Shown: positions 19,913-29,962, counted from the stretch's first letter. The stretch: 64,000 nt of DNA from Nymphalis io (GCF_905147045.1 NC_065913.1:8952501-9016500); one strand, 5' to 3'. Translations and numbers: made by a program. The notes: a model not told the origin generated them from the letters alone.

Positions 19913-22912
19913 AATGTGACGATGCTGTATCATCTAAGCAGGCGGCATATCGAAAGTGAATCAACGGCTGTATTAGCGGGGCATCTAACATTGACTCACT
20001 GAAAGCAAACTATAATAAAAATTCCAAGTCCTGTAGAAATTCCAAGTTCTGTTGTTTCTCACGGAGACACAAATACTCCGTCCTGCCGATACCAGCTACC
20101 TTAATTATCCCGGCTACACGCTTGAAGAATCCTTCAAAGCGAAAGCCGGAGTATGCTTGTACGTCAGGACGGATGTTTGCTGTCACCGACTGCGCTGCTT
20201 GGAGGACCCCTCCTTCTCCATGTTGGTGGTACGTGTGGACCTGGTTCGTCAGAGCCGAGTCTACGTGTGCCTCTACAGATCCCACAATGGTGACTTGGAG
20301 ACAAGCCGACTATTTGACCATCTTAGTCGGGTGGCAGATGCTGCGCAAGAGCAATTTCCTAACGCGGAATTGGTGTTTTTGGGGGACTTTAATGCTCACC
20401 ACGAATCCTGGTTGAAATCCCTCAAAACTGACCATGCTGGAAGGACTGCTCATGCTTTTGCTCTCACACATGACTTGACCCAACTGGTCGATCAGCCCAC
20501 CAGGATCCCAGACATTGATGGGCAAGCACCTTCTCTACTGGACCTTCTGCTGACTTCTCACCCGGTGGAATATCAGGTTGTGGTTCAGGCTCCTCTTGGC
20601 TCTTCGGATCACAGCCTTATTTCTACCAGAGTGCCACAGGCCAAGCTGCCGCCACTAGCGGTATGCAAACGTCGCGTTTGGCACTATAAGTCGGCGGATT
20701 GGGACGGTATGCGCGATTACTATGCGTCGGTCCCTTGGAAGGAACGTTGCTTCAGTGGGAATGACCCGACAGCTAGTGCCGCTGCTGTTGCTGGCGAGAT
20801 CATGCTGGGAATGGAATACTACATTCCTAGCTCAGATCTCGTCAGTAGGAGTACGCGTAACCGTTGGTTCACTCGTGAATGTGCCGATGCTGTATCAGCT
20901 AAGCAGGCGGCATATCGCAAGTGGATCAACGGCTGCATTAGCGGGGCATCTAACATTGACTCACTGAAAGCAAACTATAATAAAAATTCCAAGTCCTGTA
21001 GAAAGGCATACACGAGAGCGGATGCACAGCGCATTGTACAGATTGGTCATGACCTTGTTTCGCATCCTAGGGGCTCCCGTAGCTTCTGGCGTCTGACCAA
21101 GTCTGTGCAAAACAATTTCTGCCAACCTTCGCTGCCACCGCTCAGAAATCCGGACGGATCGCTAGCTCACAGTCCGCAAGAGCAAGCTGATCTCCTGGCT
21201 AAACTCTTTGCCGACAATTCCGTCATCGATGATTGTAGTGCACTGCCACCTACAATACCTGCATGTGGCCATACGATGCCTGACATTAAAATCAGGCAAC
21301 GTGATGTGCGTGCGGAGCTGCAATCACTTGATGTACGGAAAGCTGGCGGTCCCGATGGAATACCAGCCATAGTGCTGAAGAAGTGCGCAGCGGAGCTGTC
21401 TCCTGTGTTAACGCGCCTGTTCCAACTTTCTCTCTCTTCGGGAAGTGTGCCGGAGGCTTGGAGAAGGGCTAATGTGCAAGCGGTTCCCAAAAAAGGGGAT
21501 CGGTCTGACCCGGCAAATTATCGGCCAATAGCTATCACCTCAGTACTTTGTAAGGTGATGGAACGGATTTTAAACAACCAACTGATCCATTACCTAGAAG
21601 ATCACTGTCTAATTAATGATCGTCAGTACGGTTTTCGACCAAAACGGTCCACAGGTGATCTTCTAGCGTACGTAACACACCTCTGGGGTGAAGCTATCGA
21701 CAAGCATGGAGAATCGTTGGCTGTCAGCCTCGATATCTCCAAGGCTTTCGACAGGGTCTGGCACAGAAGTCTTCTCTCCAAGCTACCGGCATATGGTCTG
21801 CCTGCTCAGCTATGCACCTGGATTGCCAGCTTCCTACACAAGCGTAGCCTTCGAGTTTTAGTAGATGGTTGCGCTTCACAATTCTATGTAGTGAATGCTG
21901 GGGTCAATGATATGCTCTCCCTTGGGAACATACATTGCTATGCAGATGATAGTACAGTGCATGGTGGATACCACGGACGCGCAGTGGCTGGGCGGGCGGA
22001 AACTGAGGAGAGGCGGGAGAATCTTGTCATTGAACTCGATAGGACGTTAGATCTCATCGCCAAATGGGGCTCTGATAATCTTGTTGAGTTTAATGCCAAG
22101 AAAACACAGGTATGCGCTCTCACGGCGAAAAAGTCAACATTTTCCCCTCTTCCCTCCCTCTGTGGTACTCCGCTGGTGATGCAAAGCAAAATCGCCATGC
22201 TGGGGATTGACGTTCGCTGCGACCTTAGTCCAAGGGATTACATCGAGGCTGTTATAAAAACAGCTTCACGGAAACTCGGAGTTCTGAACAAGGTGCGGCG
22301 CTTTTTCACGCCACAACAACTGTGCCTGCTGTACAAAACACAGGTACGGTCTTGCGTGGAATATTGCTCGCACCTTTGGGATGGCTCCGCTAAGTACCTA
22401 CTTGAGGCCTTGGACCGGTTGCAGCGACGTGCCGTACGCATTATTGGCGACGTAAAGGTCTCAAACACCCTTGAACCTTTACAATTGCGTCGTGAGATAG
22501 CAGCACTGAGCGCTTTCTATCGACTGTATCACGGCGAGTGCTCTGAGGAATTATTCTCTCTAATTCCTGCTTCCCCCTTCCTTCTTAAGTCCACGCGAGC
22601 TGGTTCTCGATGTCACCGCCTAACTGTGACATCAATTCCATCGCGAACAAAGAAATTTGGCAACTCCTTTCTTTGTCGCACTTCCAAAAAATGGAATTCC
22701 TTACCAGCTCACGTATTCCCCTCCTCTTACAACCCGGGTTCCTTCAAACGAGGCGTGAAGAGGTATCTTGCGGGCCGGCAAGGCGAAGGCGGCTAGTGCA
22801 GAACGTTTTTCCCGTCTGTACTGGCCGTCGTCGCGTTTGGACTCTACTACCACTTACCATCAGGTGGAGTAGAGTCATTTGCCCTCCCGGCGAATATAAA
22901 AAAAAAAAAAAA
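19913..22912 (+). mobile_element. LINE-A copy 2, inserted within GTPBP2 exon 3
   Basis: A plus-strand LINE-A with the 3' tail motif ACCATCAGGTGG and an A-run ending at 22912. Its 5' end is scrambled: 19913-20037 repeats an internal segment (matching about 20884-21004) before the endonuclease begins at about 20038. The next base after the poly-A is coding sequence of a GTPBP2-like exon on the minus strand, so the element splits that exon. Confidence 0.85.
20052..22796 (+). CDS. LINE-A ORF2 protein (endonuclease and RT, motif B deleted)
   Basis: The longest ORF in the window, 914 residues. Residues 1-200 are the endonuclease without its N-terminus (LFLTETQ-like start, LVFLGDFNAHHESW, GSSDHSLIST). 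Residues ~430-690 are the reverse transcriptase (GGPDGIPAIVL, VPKKGDRSDPANYRP, YGFRPKRSTGDLL, SLDISKAFDRVWH, HCYADD). The C-terminal domain runs to 914. An in-frame loss of 15 residues removes PQGSVLS and neighbours, which the copies at 4.7 and 48.6 kb retain. That motif helps bind primer and template in all non-LTR RTs, so this open protein is very likely inactive. The start Met is internal to the family's ORF. Confidence 0.9.
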   Translation: MFLTETQILRPADTSYLNYPGYTLEESFKAKAGVCLYVRTDVCCHRLRCLEDPSFSMLVVRVDLVRQSRVYVCLYRSHNGDLETSRLFDHLSRVADAAQEQFPNAELVFLGDFNAHHESWLKSLKTDHAGRTAHAFALTHDLTQLVDQPTRIPDIDGQAPSLLDLLLTSHPVEYQVVVQAPLGSSDHSLISTRVPQAKLPPLAVCKRRVWHYKSADWDGMRDYYASVPWKERCFSGNDPTASAAAVAGEIMLGMEYYIPSSDLVSRSTRNRWFTRECADAVSAKQAAYRKWINGCISGASNIDSLKANYNKNSKSCRKAYTRADAQRIVQIGHDLVSHPRGSRSFWRLTKSVQNNFCQPSLPPLRNPDGSLAHSPQEQADLLAKLFADNSVIDDCSALPPTIPACGHTMPDIKIRQRDVRAELQSLDVRKAGGPDGIPAIVLKKCAAELSPVLTRLFQLSLSSGSVPEAWRRANVQAVPKKGDRSDPANYRPIAITSVLCKVMERILNNQLIHYLEDHCLINDRQYGFRPKRSTGDLLAYVTHLWGEAIDKHGESLAVSLDISKAFDRVWHRSLLSKLPAYGLPAQLCTWIASFLHKRSLRVLVDGCASQFYVVNAGVNDMLSLGNIHCYADDSTVHGGYHGRAVAGRAETEERRENLVIELDRTLDLIAKWGSDNLVEFNAKKTQVCALTAKKSTFSPLPSLCGTPLVMQSKIAMLGIDVRCDLSPRDYIEAVIKTASRKLGVLNKVRRFFTPQQLCLLYKTQVRSCVEYCSHLWDGSAKYLLEALDRLQRRAVRIIGDVKVSNTLEPLQLRREIAALSAFYRLYHGECSEELFSLIPASPFLLKSTRAGSRCHRLTVTSIPSRTKKFGNSFLCRTSKKWNSLPAHVFPSSYNPGSFKRGVKRYLAGRQGEGG

Positions 22913-22966
22913 GACCCGCAGCTCGACGCTCTGCTGCGTGTCCGCCAGCTGCGAACCGAGTACGTA
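22913..22966 (-). pseudogene. GTPBP2: GTPBP2-like exon 3, 5' half, copy C
   Basis: After a CTACAG acceptor the minus strand reads YVLGSQLADTQQSVELRV in phase 0. It corresponds to the family's DNQQFLDLRV, just before the P-loop. The exon is cut immediately after Val by the poly-A of LINE-A. The missing 3' half (AVMGPNEAGKST) is found at 50.54 kb, starting at exactly this point. Short, but the match in sequence, frame and splice site is convincing. Confidence 0.75.
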
Positions 22967-23980
22967 CTGTAGCGTAGACATGTTTAGACAGAGATAGAAT
23001 TATCAAATCTTTTGACCCTTATCGTGTAACCAGTGTTGGTGTTTGTTTCGCTACTTAAGTAGCAAAACAAACTTGACAGTTGGTGCGTTCATTGTGTTTT
23101 ATGTTCAATTTTCGCTTATATTTATGTTAGAAAACGGTTCTAATCCAGTGTAAAGGCCGAGAAACAATCCTTATATCATATCGATGGTTATACAATGGTG
23201 CAGTGTCGTATTATTTCATGTTAAAGCGACAGCAAGAAGAAAATTGCCGGCGTGTGTTTTCACGCGTAAGTACGACTATTTTGTCTCAAAATATAGTTTC
23301 TCAGATGTTTATTTATGCCATAGCATGACGGAACCTTATATCGCATTAAAATCCTAAAGATAATATGATTTTCCAGTTTTTATTATTCATAACCTATAAT
23401 TATTTATCATGTAAGTGCTGAAAGCATCGGCTAAAAAATGTCCCGATATTCTATAAAAAATATCGACTCGTCGACAATGAAACAAATAAATACGGAGTCC
23501 ATTAATAAACTAAAGTGCTTCGTTATATGTATATATGTTATTTTAATTTATTCGTTATCCTATTTATAGTTTTCTAACGACAACATTATTTAACATTCTT
23601 CATGAATTTATAATATTATTAGATTCCGAGTCAAGAGGGTAACATAGAAATATATGTGGCAACCATTATTTATGAGGAGAACGCTAATCCAGTACCATAT
23701 AAAGATGCCGAAGTACTATTGATAACGGAAACAGAAACAAACAATGCAACGGTTTTCGGGTGTAGGAGGAAAACAAAAAATATTATAATTAAAAAAAATG
23801 TATAATAAACATTAAAAAGTAAAATTTAATAACCCTATTTAGTTTTAATTAAGTCCCGAAAATCTCCCAAAACAGGGAACGCGGGTACTATGGCAACGTT
23901 ATAAGCACACATCGACAAACCATCTCCGTCTCGATCGCGGCCTCGCGGCCCCTCGGTGTACCAGTTCCAGGCGTGCCCAC
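22967..23980. other. Intron-like sequence between exons 3 and 2 of copy C
   Basis: AT-rich, with no ORF of interest and no recognised transposon. It contains a short palindrome near 23040 (AGCAAAACAAAC region) and poly-A/T runs. It is consistent with intron. Confidence 0.5.
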
Positions 23981-24195
23981 CTTGCGGATGTACACCTCGG
24001 CGACGGCGCGCGCGCGGGCGCCACGCGGCGGGCCCGCGCGCCCACGAGCGCGGCGCCGAGCGCGCGCGCCATGTCCCGCAGCGCGCGCAGCGACGCCCGC
24101 AGCGCGTCCGCCCGCAGCCCGCGCAGCGCGCCGCAGTCGCGCACGCCCGCCACGTACACCGCCGCGCCGCTGCCCGAGCGCAGCCACCACTTCAG
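23981..24195 (-). pseudogene. GTPBP2: GTPBP2-like exon 2, copy C (frameshifted)
   Basis: A very GC-rich 215-nt exon with a C-rich acceptor and a GTGGGC donor. It encodes LKWWLRSGSGAAVYVAGVRD, then LRASLRALRDMARALGA, matching the family's conserved KWRLQEGxGEAVY and MRASLKTLxxMAxxxGA. A single-base loss (or two-base gain) in a GCGCGC run near 24010 shifts the frame. The correct end, AVAEVYIRK, is in the other frame. The only copy of this exon in the window. Confidence 0.85.
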
Positions 24196-24249
24196 CTGCG
24201 GGGGGGGGCACGTGTTGAGGTGTCGGGGTGACAATACGATATATTTTTA

Positions 24250-24540
24250 ATGGTGGGAGAGCTTTGTGCGAGCCCGTCCGGGTACGAGGGGGTGCCTCGT
24301 CAGATATTCTACCGCAGACCAGCGGTACTCGGTATTGTTGTGTTCCGGTTTGAAGGGTGAGTGAGCCAGTGCAAATACAGGCACGGGGGACATAGCATCT
24401 TAGTTCCCGAGGTTGGTGGCGCATTGATTATGTGAGCGATGATTAACATTTCTTACAATGCCAATGCCTATGGACGTCGATGACCACTTCCCATCAGGTG
24501 GCCCATATGCTCGTCCGCCTTCCTATTCTATAAAAAAAAA
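24250..24540 (+). mobile_element. Dispersed repeat D (Metulj-like SINE/LINE tail)
   Basis: A roughly 290-bp repeat running from GGTGGGAGAGCTTTGTGCGAGC, through ATTCTACCGC and GTTCCGGTTTGAAGGGTGAG, to ACCATCAGGTGGCCCATATGCTCG-type sequence and an A-run. It recurs at 25.1, 29.7, 34.4, 42.4, 50.5 and 62.1 kb. It shares CTTACCATCAGGTGG with the LINE-A 3' end, suggesting LINE-A machinery mobilises it. The family name is only a guess. Confidence 0.7.
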
Positions 24541-25060
24541 ATTATCTTGCTGAATGTCAATCGCCTACCAAAATTCATTTTAATTAAACGATTCGCTAAC
24601 TAACAGCTCCACACGTGTGTATCCGGGGCATTATTATGCTTTTGACATGCCGCTTAACGTTGTACGTCACTCGAAACGGCGCCACCTATCGGCCCCGAGT
24701 GGAACTACGAGCATCGCATCGATATATTTCACGAGCACAAACTCAATAAAATTGTTTGTATTATACGCTCAAATTGAATATACATATATATTGCTTAAAC
24801 GACATATAAAAACACTATTGTTTTTTTTTAATCCGTGTTATAAAATGAATTACCTCGTGGCGTTGAGCTCTCAAGACCACAGGGTCTGTATGAAAGCACG
24901 CACTGTAGCTCGTGGTTGCGTTTTATCAGCGTTAACAGTCAAAATTAACATATTCTTAAAACTTTCGTGATTTAATAAAATATTTCGAACAAGGAAAATG
25001 TTTTCCTAATAAAGTGTTTGTTTTATATCAATTAATAACCGTTGTGTGATATCAAAGGTA

Positions 25061-25325
25061 TTTTTTTTTTATAGAATAGGAAAGCGGACGAGCATATGGG
25101 ACACCTGATGGTAAGTGGTCACTAACGCCCATAGACATAGGCATTGTAAGAAATGTTAACCATCGCTTACATCGCAAATGCGCCACCAACCTTGGGAACT
25201 GAGACGTTATGTCTCTTGTGCCTGTAATTATACTGTCTCACTCACCCTTCAAACCGGAACACAACAATACCAAGTACTGCTGTTTTGCGGTAGAATATCT
25301 GATGAGTGGGTGATACCTACCCAGT
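25061..25325 (-). mobile_element. Dispersed repeat D, minus orientation
   Basis: The same family as 24250-24540 in opposite orientation, so the two face each other and form a 0.8-kb inverted pair around a short spacer (24541-25060) in which I see no gene. Confidence 0.75.
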
Positions 25326-25364
25326 TAGCTACCTAAGTTATATTTAATATTATTTATTATTCAC

Positions 25365-25550
25365 TTGCGTCACCAGGTGCTGGAAGCGTTGCTCGCACGG
25401 CGAGACCAGCTGCAGTTTGTACTCGACGTTCCCGAAACGAGGCTCCGGGGGTAGACTCCCGTAGCACTGGTCGCCGGAATCGTCGGCGTCGGATGTTCTG
25501 AGGGTCAAATCGAATATATTTAACATTGATCTTATTTCGATTAATGCCAT
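25365..25550 (-). pseudogene. GTPBP2: GTPBP2-like exon 1, copy C
   Basis: A 186-nt open exon with candidate starts at 25550 (MALIEIRS) and eight codons later (MLNIFDLT). It encodes SLPPEPRFGNVEYKLQLVSP and RFQHLVTQ, then a GTGAAT donor. The PPE..GN(V/I)EYKL.LV..RFEHLVTQ block is the hallmark N-terminus of GTPBP1/2. Glu replaces Arg at one site (CEQRFQ versus CERRFQ in the other copies). The 89-bp minisatellite starts 4 bp upstream. Confidence 0.85.
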
Positions 25551-25553
25551 CCG

Positions 25554-25800
25554 CGTTCGGTGAGACCGACTCACTGTTTATGATCTCCTGGTACATTAAC
25601 ACTGTAATCCTAACTGGAACTAATTGACTCTTTTAATCTAATCGTTCGGTGAGACCGACTCACTGTTTATGATCTACTGCTACATTAACACTGTAATCCT
25701 AACTGAAACTAATTGACTCTTTTAATCTAATCGTTCGGTGAGACCGACTCACTGTTTATGTTCTCCTGGTACATTAACAACGTAATCCTAATTCTAAATC
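25554..25800. repeat. 89-bp minisatellite, about 3 units (upstream of exon 1 C)
   Basis: Units begin CGTTCGGTGAGACCGACTCA at 25554, 25643 and 25732, a period of 89. It is the reverse complement of the array at 28.96-29.47 kb. Each unit contains the small palindrome GTGAGNCGGTCTCAC. Confidence 0.9.
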
Positions 25801-25956
25801 TTTGAAACTAATAATAATAACATCCTGGGACATTTTTCACACACGGCCATCTGATCCCAAATTAAGCTTGTACAAAACTCGTGCTATGGAAACCTGACAA
25901 CTGATATACTACATATATATACATATATATACATATATGTAGTATATCAGTTGTCA
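25801..25956 (-). repeat. SINE-A tail with a 60-bp palindrome
   Basis: A SINE-A tail fragment (ACACACGGCCATCTGATCCC) runs into 25897-25956, where GACAACTGATATACTACATA is followed by its reverse complement around a (TA/CA)n centre. The palindrome could form a long hairpin. Confidence 0.75.
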
Positions 25957-25989
25957 TATAATTAATTATTATAATTATAATTAATTAAT

Positions 25990-27975
25990 AAATGTCAATA
26001 TACATTAAATGATATATCCAGTTCCTGTTTATAAATTGCAATTTTAAATTAATGATACATATTTATATAACATTACGATATTTATTTATCAATGATCGGA
26101 TTATTTAATGCCGATTTTACTTTAGACGATATGACATTGAATTTTTATGATTTGTATTAATTAATATTTTTATAGCTATCTTTGGTATCGATATTAATTA
26201 AACTACAATAATATTAAACATAATTTAATAAAAGCAATTAATGGTTGATAAGTATGGGATAAATCGTTTTTCAATATAAGGGCGCAATAAGATTTTTTTT
26301 AAACAAAGATAATTAGTATCATTTACGTTTTTGGTCTAAGAAAACGTGTCGCGTTAAAAGTTATTTTTTTAAATAAAAAAACATATTCAAACCTTTACTA
26401 ACCTGATTATTATATTACACATAACAAATTTAAAAAAATTGCAGCATAAAATAATGTTAATTATATATAAATTAAAAAATAAACATCCAGGTATTTGGGT
26501 ATAAGTTGTAATAACTCGGTCATATTTTTTTGAGAACTTCAGGCATTATAAGCACGAACTATTCCCGTCAATCATATTCTGATCAGTTATAAATATAAAT
26601 GAAATTTCGTCTATTACCTAACTTATGCAATACTAAATTTGAATATGTACCAAAACAAAATTATATAGTACTATTTGGTAAATTTTTACAAAATTCAAGC
26701 GATTCATCACTGCTTGAAAATTATATTTTATTCTTATTAGGCGCCATTTTGAATATATAAGGAATGGCCTGTGTTTAAGACTCTGCGGCAACATGAATGG
26801 AAAAAAATACCGCTAAGCTAAATAACAATAATTATTAAAAGAATAGCAGACCTAACATCAGAAATAGCATTTGTGTGATAACCATCCTCAAGAATATTAA
26901 AAAATGCTCTGTTATGTCATATTCTGTTATTTTGAAAAGACCCCATTTTCAAATTCGTATTGTGTTATTTAAATTTATTAAAATATTAAATATTTTTAAA
27001 CATAATCATGACGCCATTTTAAATTTAAATTTTGGCGCGATTCATATTATTGTATTGTTGTATACATATCTTTTATCGAAGTATTTAAATTTTGTACATT
27101 AAATCTAATCATTTTTAAGTGACACCATTTTGAAATTCAGAAATATTTATGGGAACAAAATTAATTAAATAATTTGCTGTTTCGTTTTTCATATGTAAAA
27201 ACAATTGTAAGTAAATATTTTAATTTATAATTTGTATGAACTGAAAATACCTAAAAAGTAATCCTACTAAAAAATGTATATTTATAAGTGTATTTTTTAT
27301 TACTCTATATTTATCATCAAATTTGTATTTTATATATATTCCACTAAGATTCATTTTAACTTTTATCTTCTTCTTAACGACTTTAAAATTTTCTTACATA
27401 TCTTATTGGTTATACAAAAATAGTCCTTATTACGTAAATTTTAAGTACGTATTTTATTAGATCTCTTTGCCTCAAAGTATCAATTAATCCGAATTAATTT
27501 AATTTGATAAAGTAATGGTAAGCGATGAAATGATGGTGTTAAATAATTAATTGTGTATTATCTGTGGCAGTTCGCTTAGAATATTAATTTGAAACGTGTG
27601 TTTCTTTAATTTTTTAATTTTGTCAGAGTAAACGGCCAGTTTTAATAAAAGTTAGCTTCGTGTCATCGATTTATGAAAATTTTAGGGTGTTATTAGACTA
27701 AATTAATCTTTTTATTTAATTATGCTTTGAATAAAGCGTGTGATTGTAACTTAAAAAATAAAACAATGTTTTTTACTGACTTAGAAAAATGTTATATATT
27801 AGCAAAGATTAAAAAAAAAATTAAATCAGTCATTCAATATTAAAAAAAAAAATTAAAACATTTTTTAGCACATCATTAGACTATAATAAAAATAATTAAA
27901 GTATGTTGGTTTTTTTATTTAAAATCTTTATAATTTAAGCTACACTTTGTAAAAAATAAATTGGCAATTATTGTG
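25990..27975. repeat. 2-kb duplicated AT-rich segment, copy 1
   Basis: Nearly identical, in the same orientation, to 37305-39370. Differences are scattered substitutions and an extra ~85 bp in the second copy near 38415. No gene is seen. Motifs GCGCCATTTTGAA and TTTTGGCGC recur in it. A 75-codon ORF is present in both copies but is AT-rich chance coding. Confidence 0.9.
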
Positions 27976-28560
27976 TCAACCCGCGTTCATAAGAAAGTTT
28001 CACGACAATGCGCGCTTGCTGAGTTGGTGATAATTAATCAAGTAGACTTATAAGTACATTCGAATTATTTCACAAAGGTTTAAAGCTACTAGTTGTGGAT
28101 ATATGCAGATTCTACCAAGAAGAACTGAACCGAAGAAAGAAACTCAATAGTAAATCTTGTAGCGTTAATCGAATTCCATACATTAGTATATAATCATAAA
28201 TATCATTGTACCCATTTAGTCGATTATATGATTTAATTAATGATTAAACGAACTTACCATAATGTCTACCATAATGTTACATGTAGTAGACACTAGATGT
28301 CGCCAGTCTGCACTGTATTTGGATTTTTTATTGTTATAGTAGTAGTACAACTTGGTGCTGGTGCCGCTTTCTACTATCTTCATTATGTTCAGAGCATCTT
28401 CTTTGCAAATATTGATATTTGAGTATCAAGTAGATGGTTAATATTTGTCTCTGGTCAGACACTCTCTGTCCAATAAAAAATAATTTATTATAAGGGAAAT
28501 GGTAAATGGGGTGGTTGAGATGTTAATCTATTCTCTTCAAAGTCCTCGTATAATTATGAC
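27976..28560. other. No recognisable gene
   Basis: AT-rich spacer between the 2-kb segment and a SINE. I see no exon or element here. Confidence 0.5.
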
Positions 28561-28920
28561 TGCCTCGTTGGTCTAGTGGCTTGATGTAAGGCAGACCCCC
28601 TCCGGGTCAATTCCCAGGTCGGGCAAATAAAAAAAGCTATTGGGTTTGTCTGTCAGAAAATTCTGAGTAGCAGCCCGGAGTCTGGAAGTTGGAAATGTGT
28701 ACACTCCCGTGCCTCGGAAAGCATTTAAAGCTGATGGTCCTGCGCCTGAACTCTTTCCGGTCGTATCGGATTGCCATCCCATCGGATTATGAGAGTTAGG
28801 GAATAGGGAGTGCACCTGTGTTTGCGCACACACTTGTGCACTATAATATCTCCTACGTATTTGGCTAATCAATCTTGAGATTGGCCGCCGTAGCCGAAAT
28901 CGGTCTGGAGGACATTATTA
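28561..28920 (+). mobile_element. tRNA-derived SINE (family SINE-B)
   Basis: It starts GCCTCGTTGGTCTAGTGGCTTG (A box) and then has a B-box region, here GGGTCAATTCCCAGG with a base lost. A unique body with GTACACTCCCGTGCCTCGGA follows, ending near GGAGGACATTATTATT. Other copies at 31.35 and 52.04 kb have the complete head with GGGTTCAATACCC. Confidence 0.8.
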
Positions 28921-28959
28921 TTTTAATTTCAATTATAGATTATAAGAGTCAATAAGTTC

Positions 28960-29466
28960 ATTTAGGATTACAGCGTTAATGTACCAGGAGATCATAAACA
29001 GTGAGTCGGTCTCACCGACCGATTAGATTAAAAGAGTCAATTAGTTCCAGTTAGGATTACAGTGTTAATGTACCAGGAGATCATAAACAGTGAGTCGGTC
29101 TCACCGAACGATTAGATTAAAAGAGTCAATTAGTTTCAGTTAGGATTAGAGTGTTAATGTACCAGGAGATCATAAACAGTGTGTCGGTCTCACCGAACGA
29201 TTAGATTAAAAGAGTCAATTAGTTCCAGTTAGGATGACAGTGTTAATGTACCAGGAGATCATAAACAGTGAGACGGTCTTACCGAACGATTAGATTAAAA
29301 GAGTCAATAAGTTTCAGATAGGATAACAGTGTTAATGTACCAGGAGATCATAAACAGTGAGTCGGTCTCACCGAACGATTAGATTAAAAGAGTCAATTAG
29401 TTTCAGTTAGGATTACAGTGTTAATGTACCAGGATATCGTAAACAGTGAGTCGGTCTCACCGAACG
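28960..29466. repeat. 89-bp minisatellite, about 6 units (upstream of exon 1 A)
   Basis: GTGAGTCGGTCTCACCGA recurs at about 29001, 29090, 29179, 29268, 29357 and 29446, a period of 89 bp, with few substitutions. The last unit runs directly into exon 1 (CGAACGCGGATGG), so the array lies in the promoter or 5' leader of the gene copy. Confidence 0.92.
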
Positions 29467-29469
29467 CGG

Positions 29470-29655
29470 ATGGCATTAATCGAAATAAGATCAATGTTAA
29501 ATATATTCGATTTGGCCCTCAGAACATCCGACGCCGACGATTCCGGCGACGAGTGCTACGGGAGTCTACCCCCGGAGCCTCGTTTCGGGAACGTCGAGTA
29601 CAAACTGCAGCTGGTCTCGCCGTGCGAGCGACGCTTCCAGCACCTGGTGACGCAA
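29470..29655 (+). pseudogene. GTPBP2: GTPBP2-like exon 1, copy A
   Basis: 186 nt from ATG at 29470 to a GTGAAT donor, coding for MALIEIRSMLNIFDLALRTS, an acidic stretch, and YGSLPPEPRFGNVEYKLQLV to HLVTQ. Open and apparently undamaged. In the family this N-terminal block precedes the G domain. The next expected exon (KWRL type) is not found downstream in copy A. Confidence 0.85.
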
Positions 29656-29694
29656 GTGAATAATAAATAATATTAAATATATAACATTATATAT

Positions 29695-29962
29695 AACTTA
29701 GGTAGCTAACTGGGTAGGTATCACCCACTCATCATATATTCTACCGCAAAACAGCAGTACTTGGTATTGTTGTGTTCCGGTTTGAAGGGTGAGTGAGACA
29801 GTATAATTACAGGCACAAGGGACGTAACGTCTCAGTTCCCAAGGTTGGTGGCGCATTTGCGATGTAAGCGATGGTTAACAGTTCTTACAATGCCTATGTC
29901 TATGGGCGTTAGTGACCACTTACCATCAGGTGGCCCATATGCTCGTCCGTCTTCCTATTCTA
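29695..29962 (+). mobile_element. Dispersed repeat D
   Basis: The repeat runs from ACTGGGTAGGTATCACCCAC to ACCATCAGGTGGCCCATATG and TCTTCCTATTCTATAAAA. It sits at the same place after exon 1 in copies C and B, so it predates the duplication. Confidence 0.8.

Noticed and set aside
20052..22796. A host gene because of the 914-codon open frame
   Set aside because: All domains are LINE endonuclease/RT, and the element has an A-tail and many sister copies in the window.
23888..24424. Long GC-rich minus- and plus-strand ORFs (80-178 codons) rich in Arg and Ala
   Set aside because: They are alternative frames and run-on of the GC-rich GTPBP2 exon 2. Only the LKWWLRSG frame matches a known family and is bounded by splice sites.
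26875..27102. 75-codon ORF conserved at 38182-38409
   Set aside because: It is identical only because the 2-kb segment is duplicated. It is Ile/Leu/Lys-rich, low in complexity and has no family features.
28960..29466. CRISPR-like array
   Set aside because: Units are contiguous 89-bp tandem repeats without variable spacers, in a eukaryotic genome.
29418..29663. 81-codon ORF reading through the minisatellite into exon 1 (MLMYQDIVNSESVSP)
   Set aside because: It uses another frame over exon 1 (Arg-rich) and starts within repeat units. The GNVEYKLQLV frame is the conserved one.
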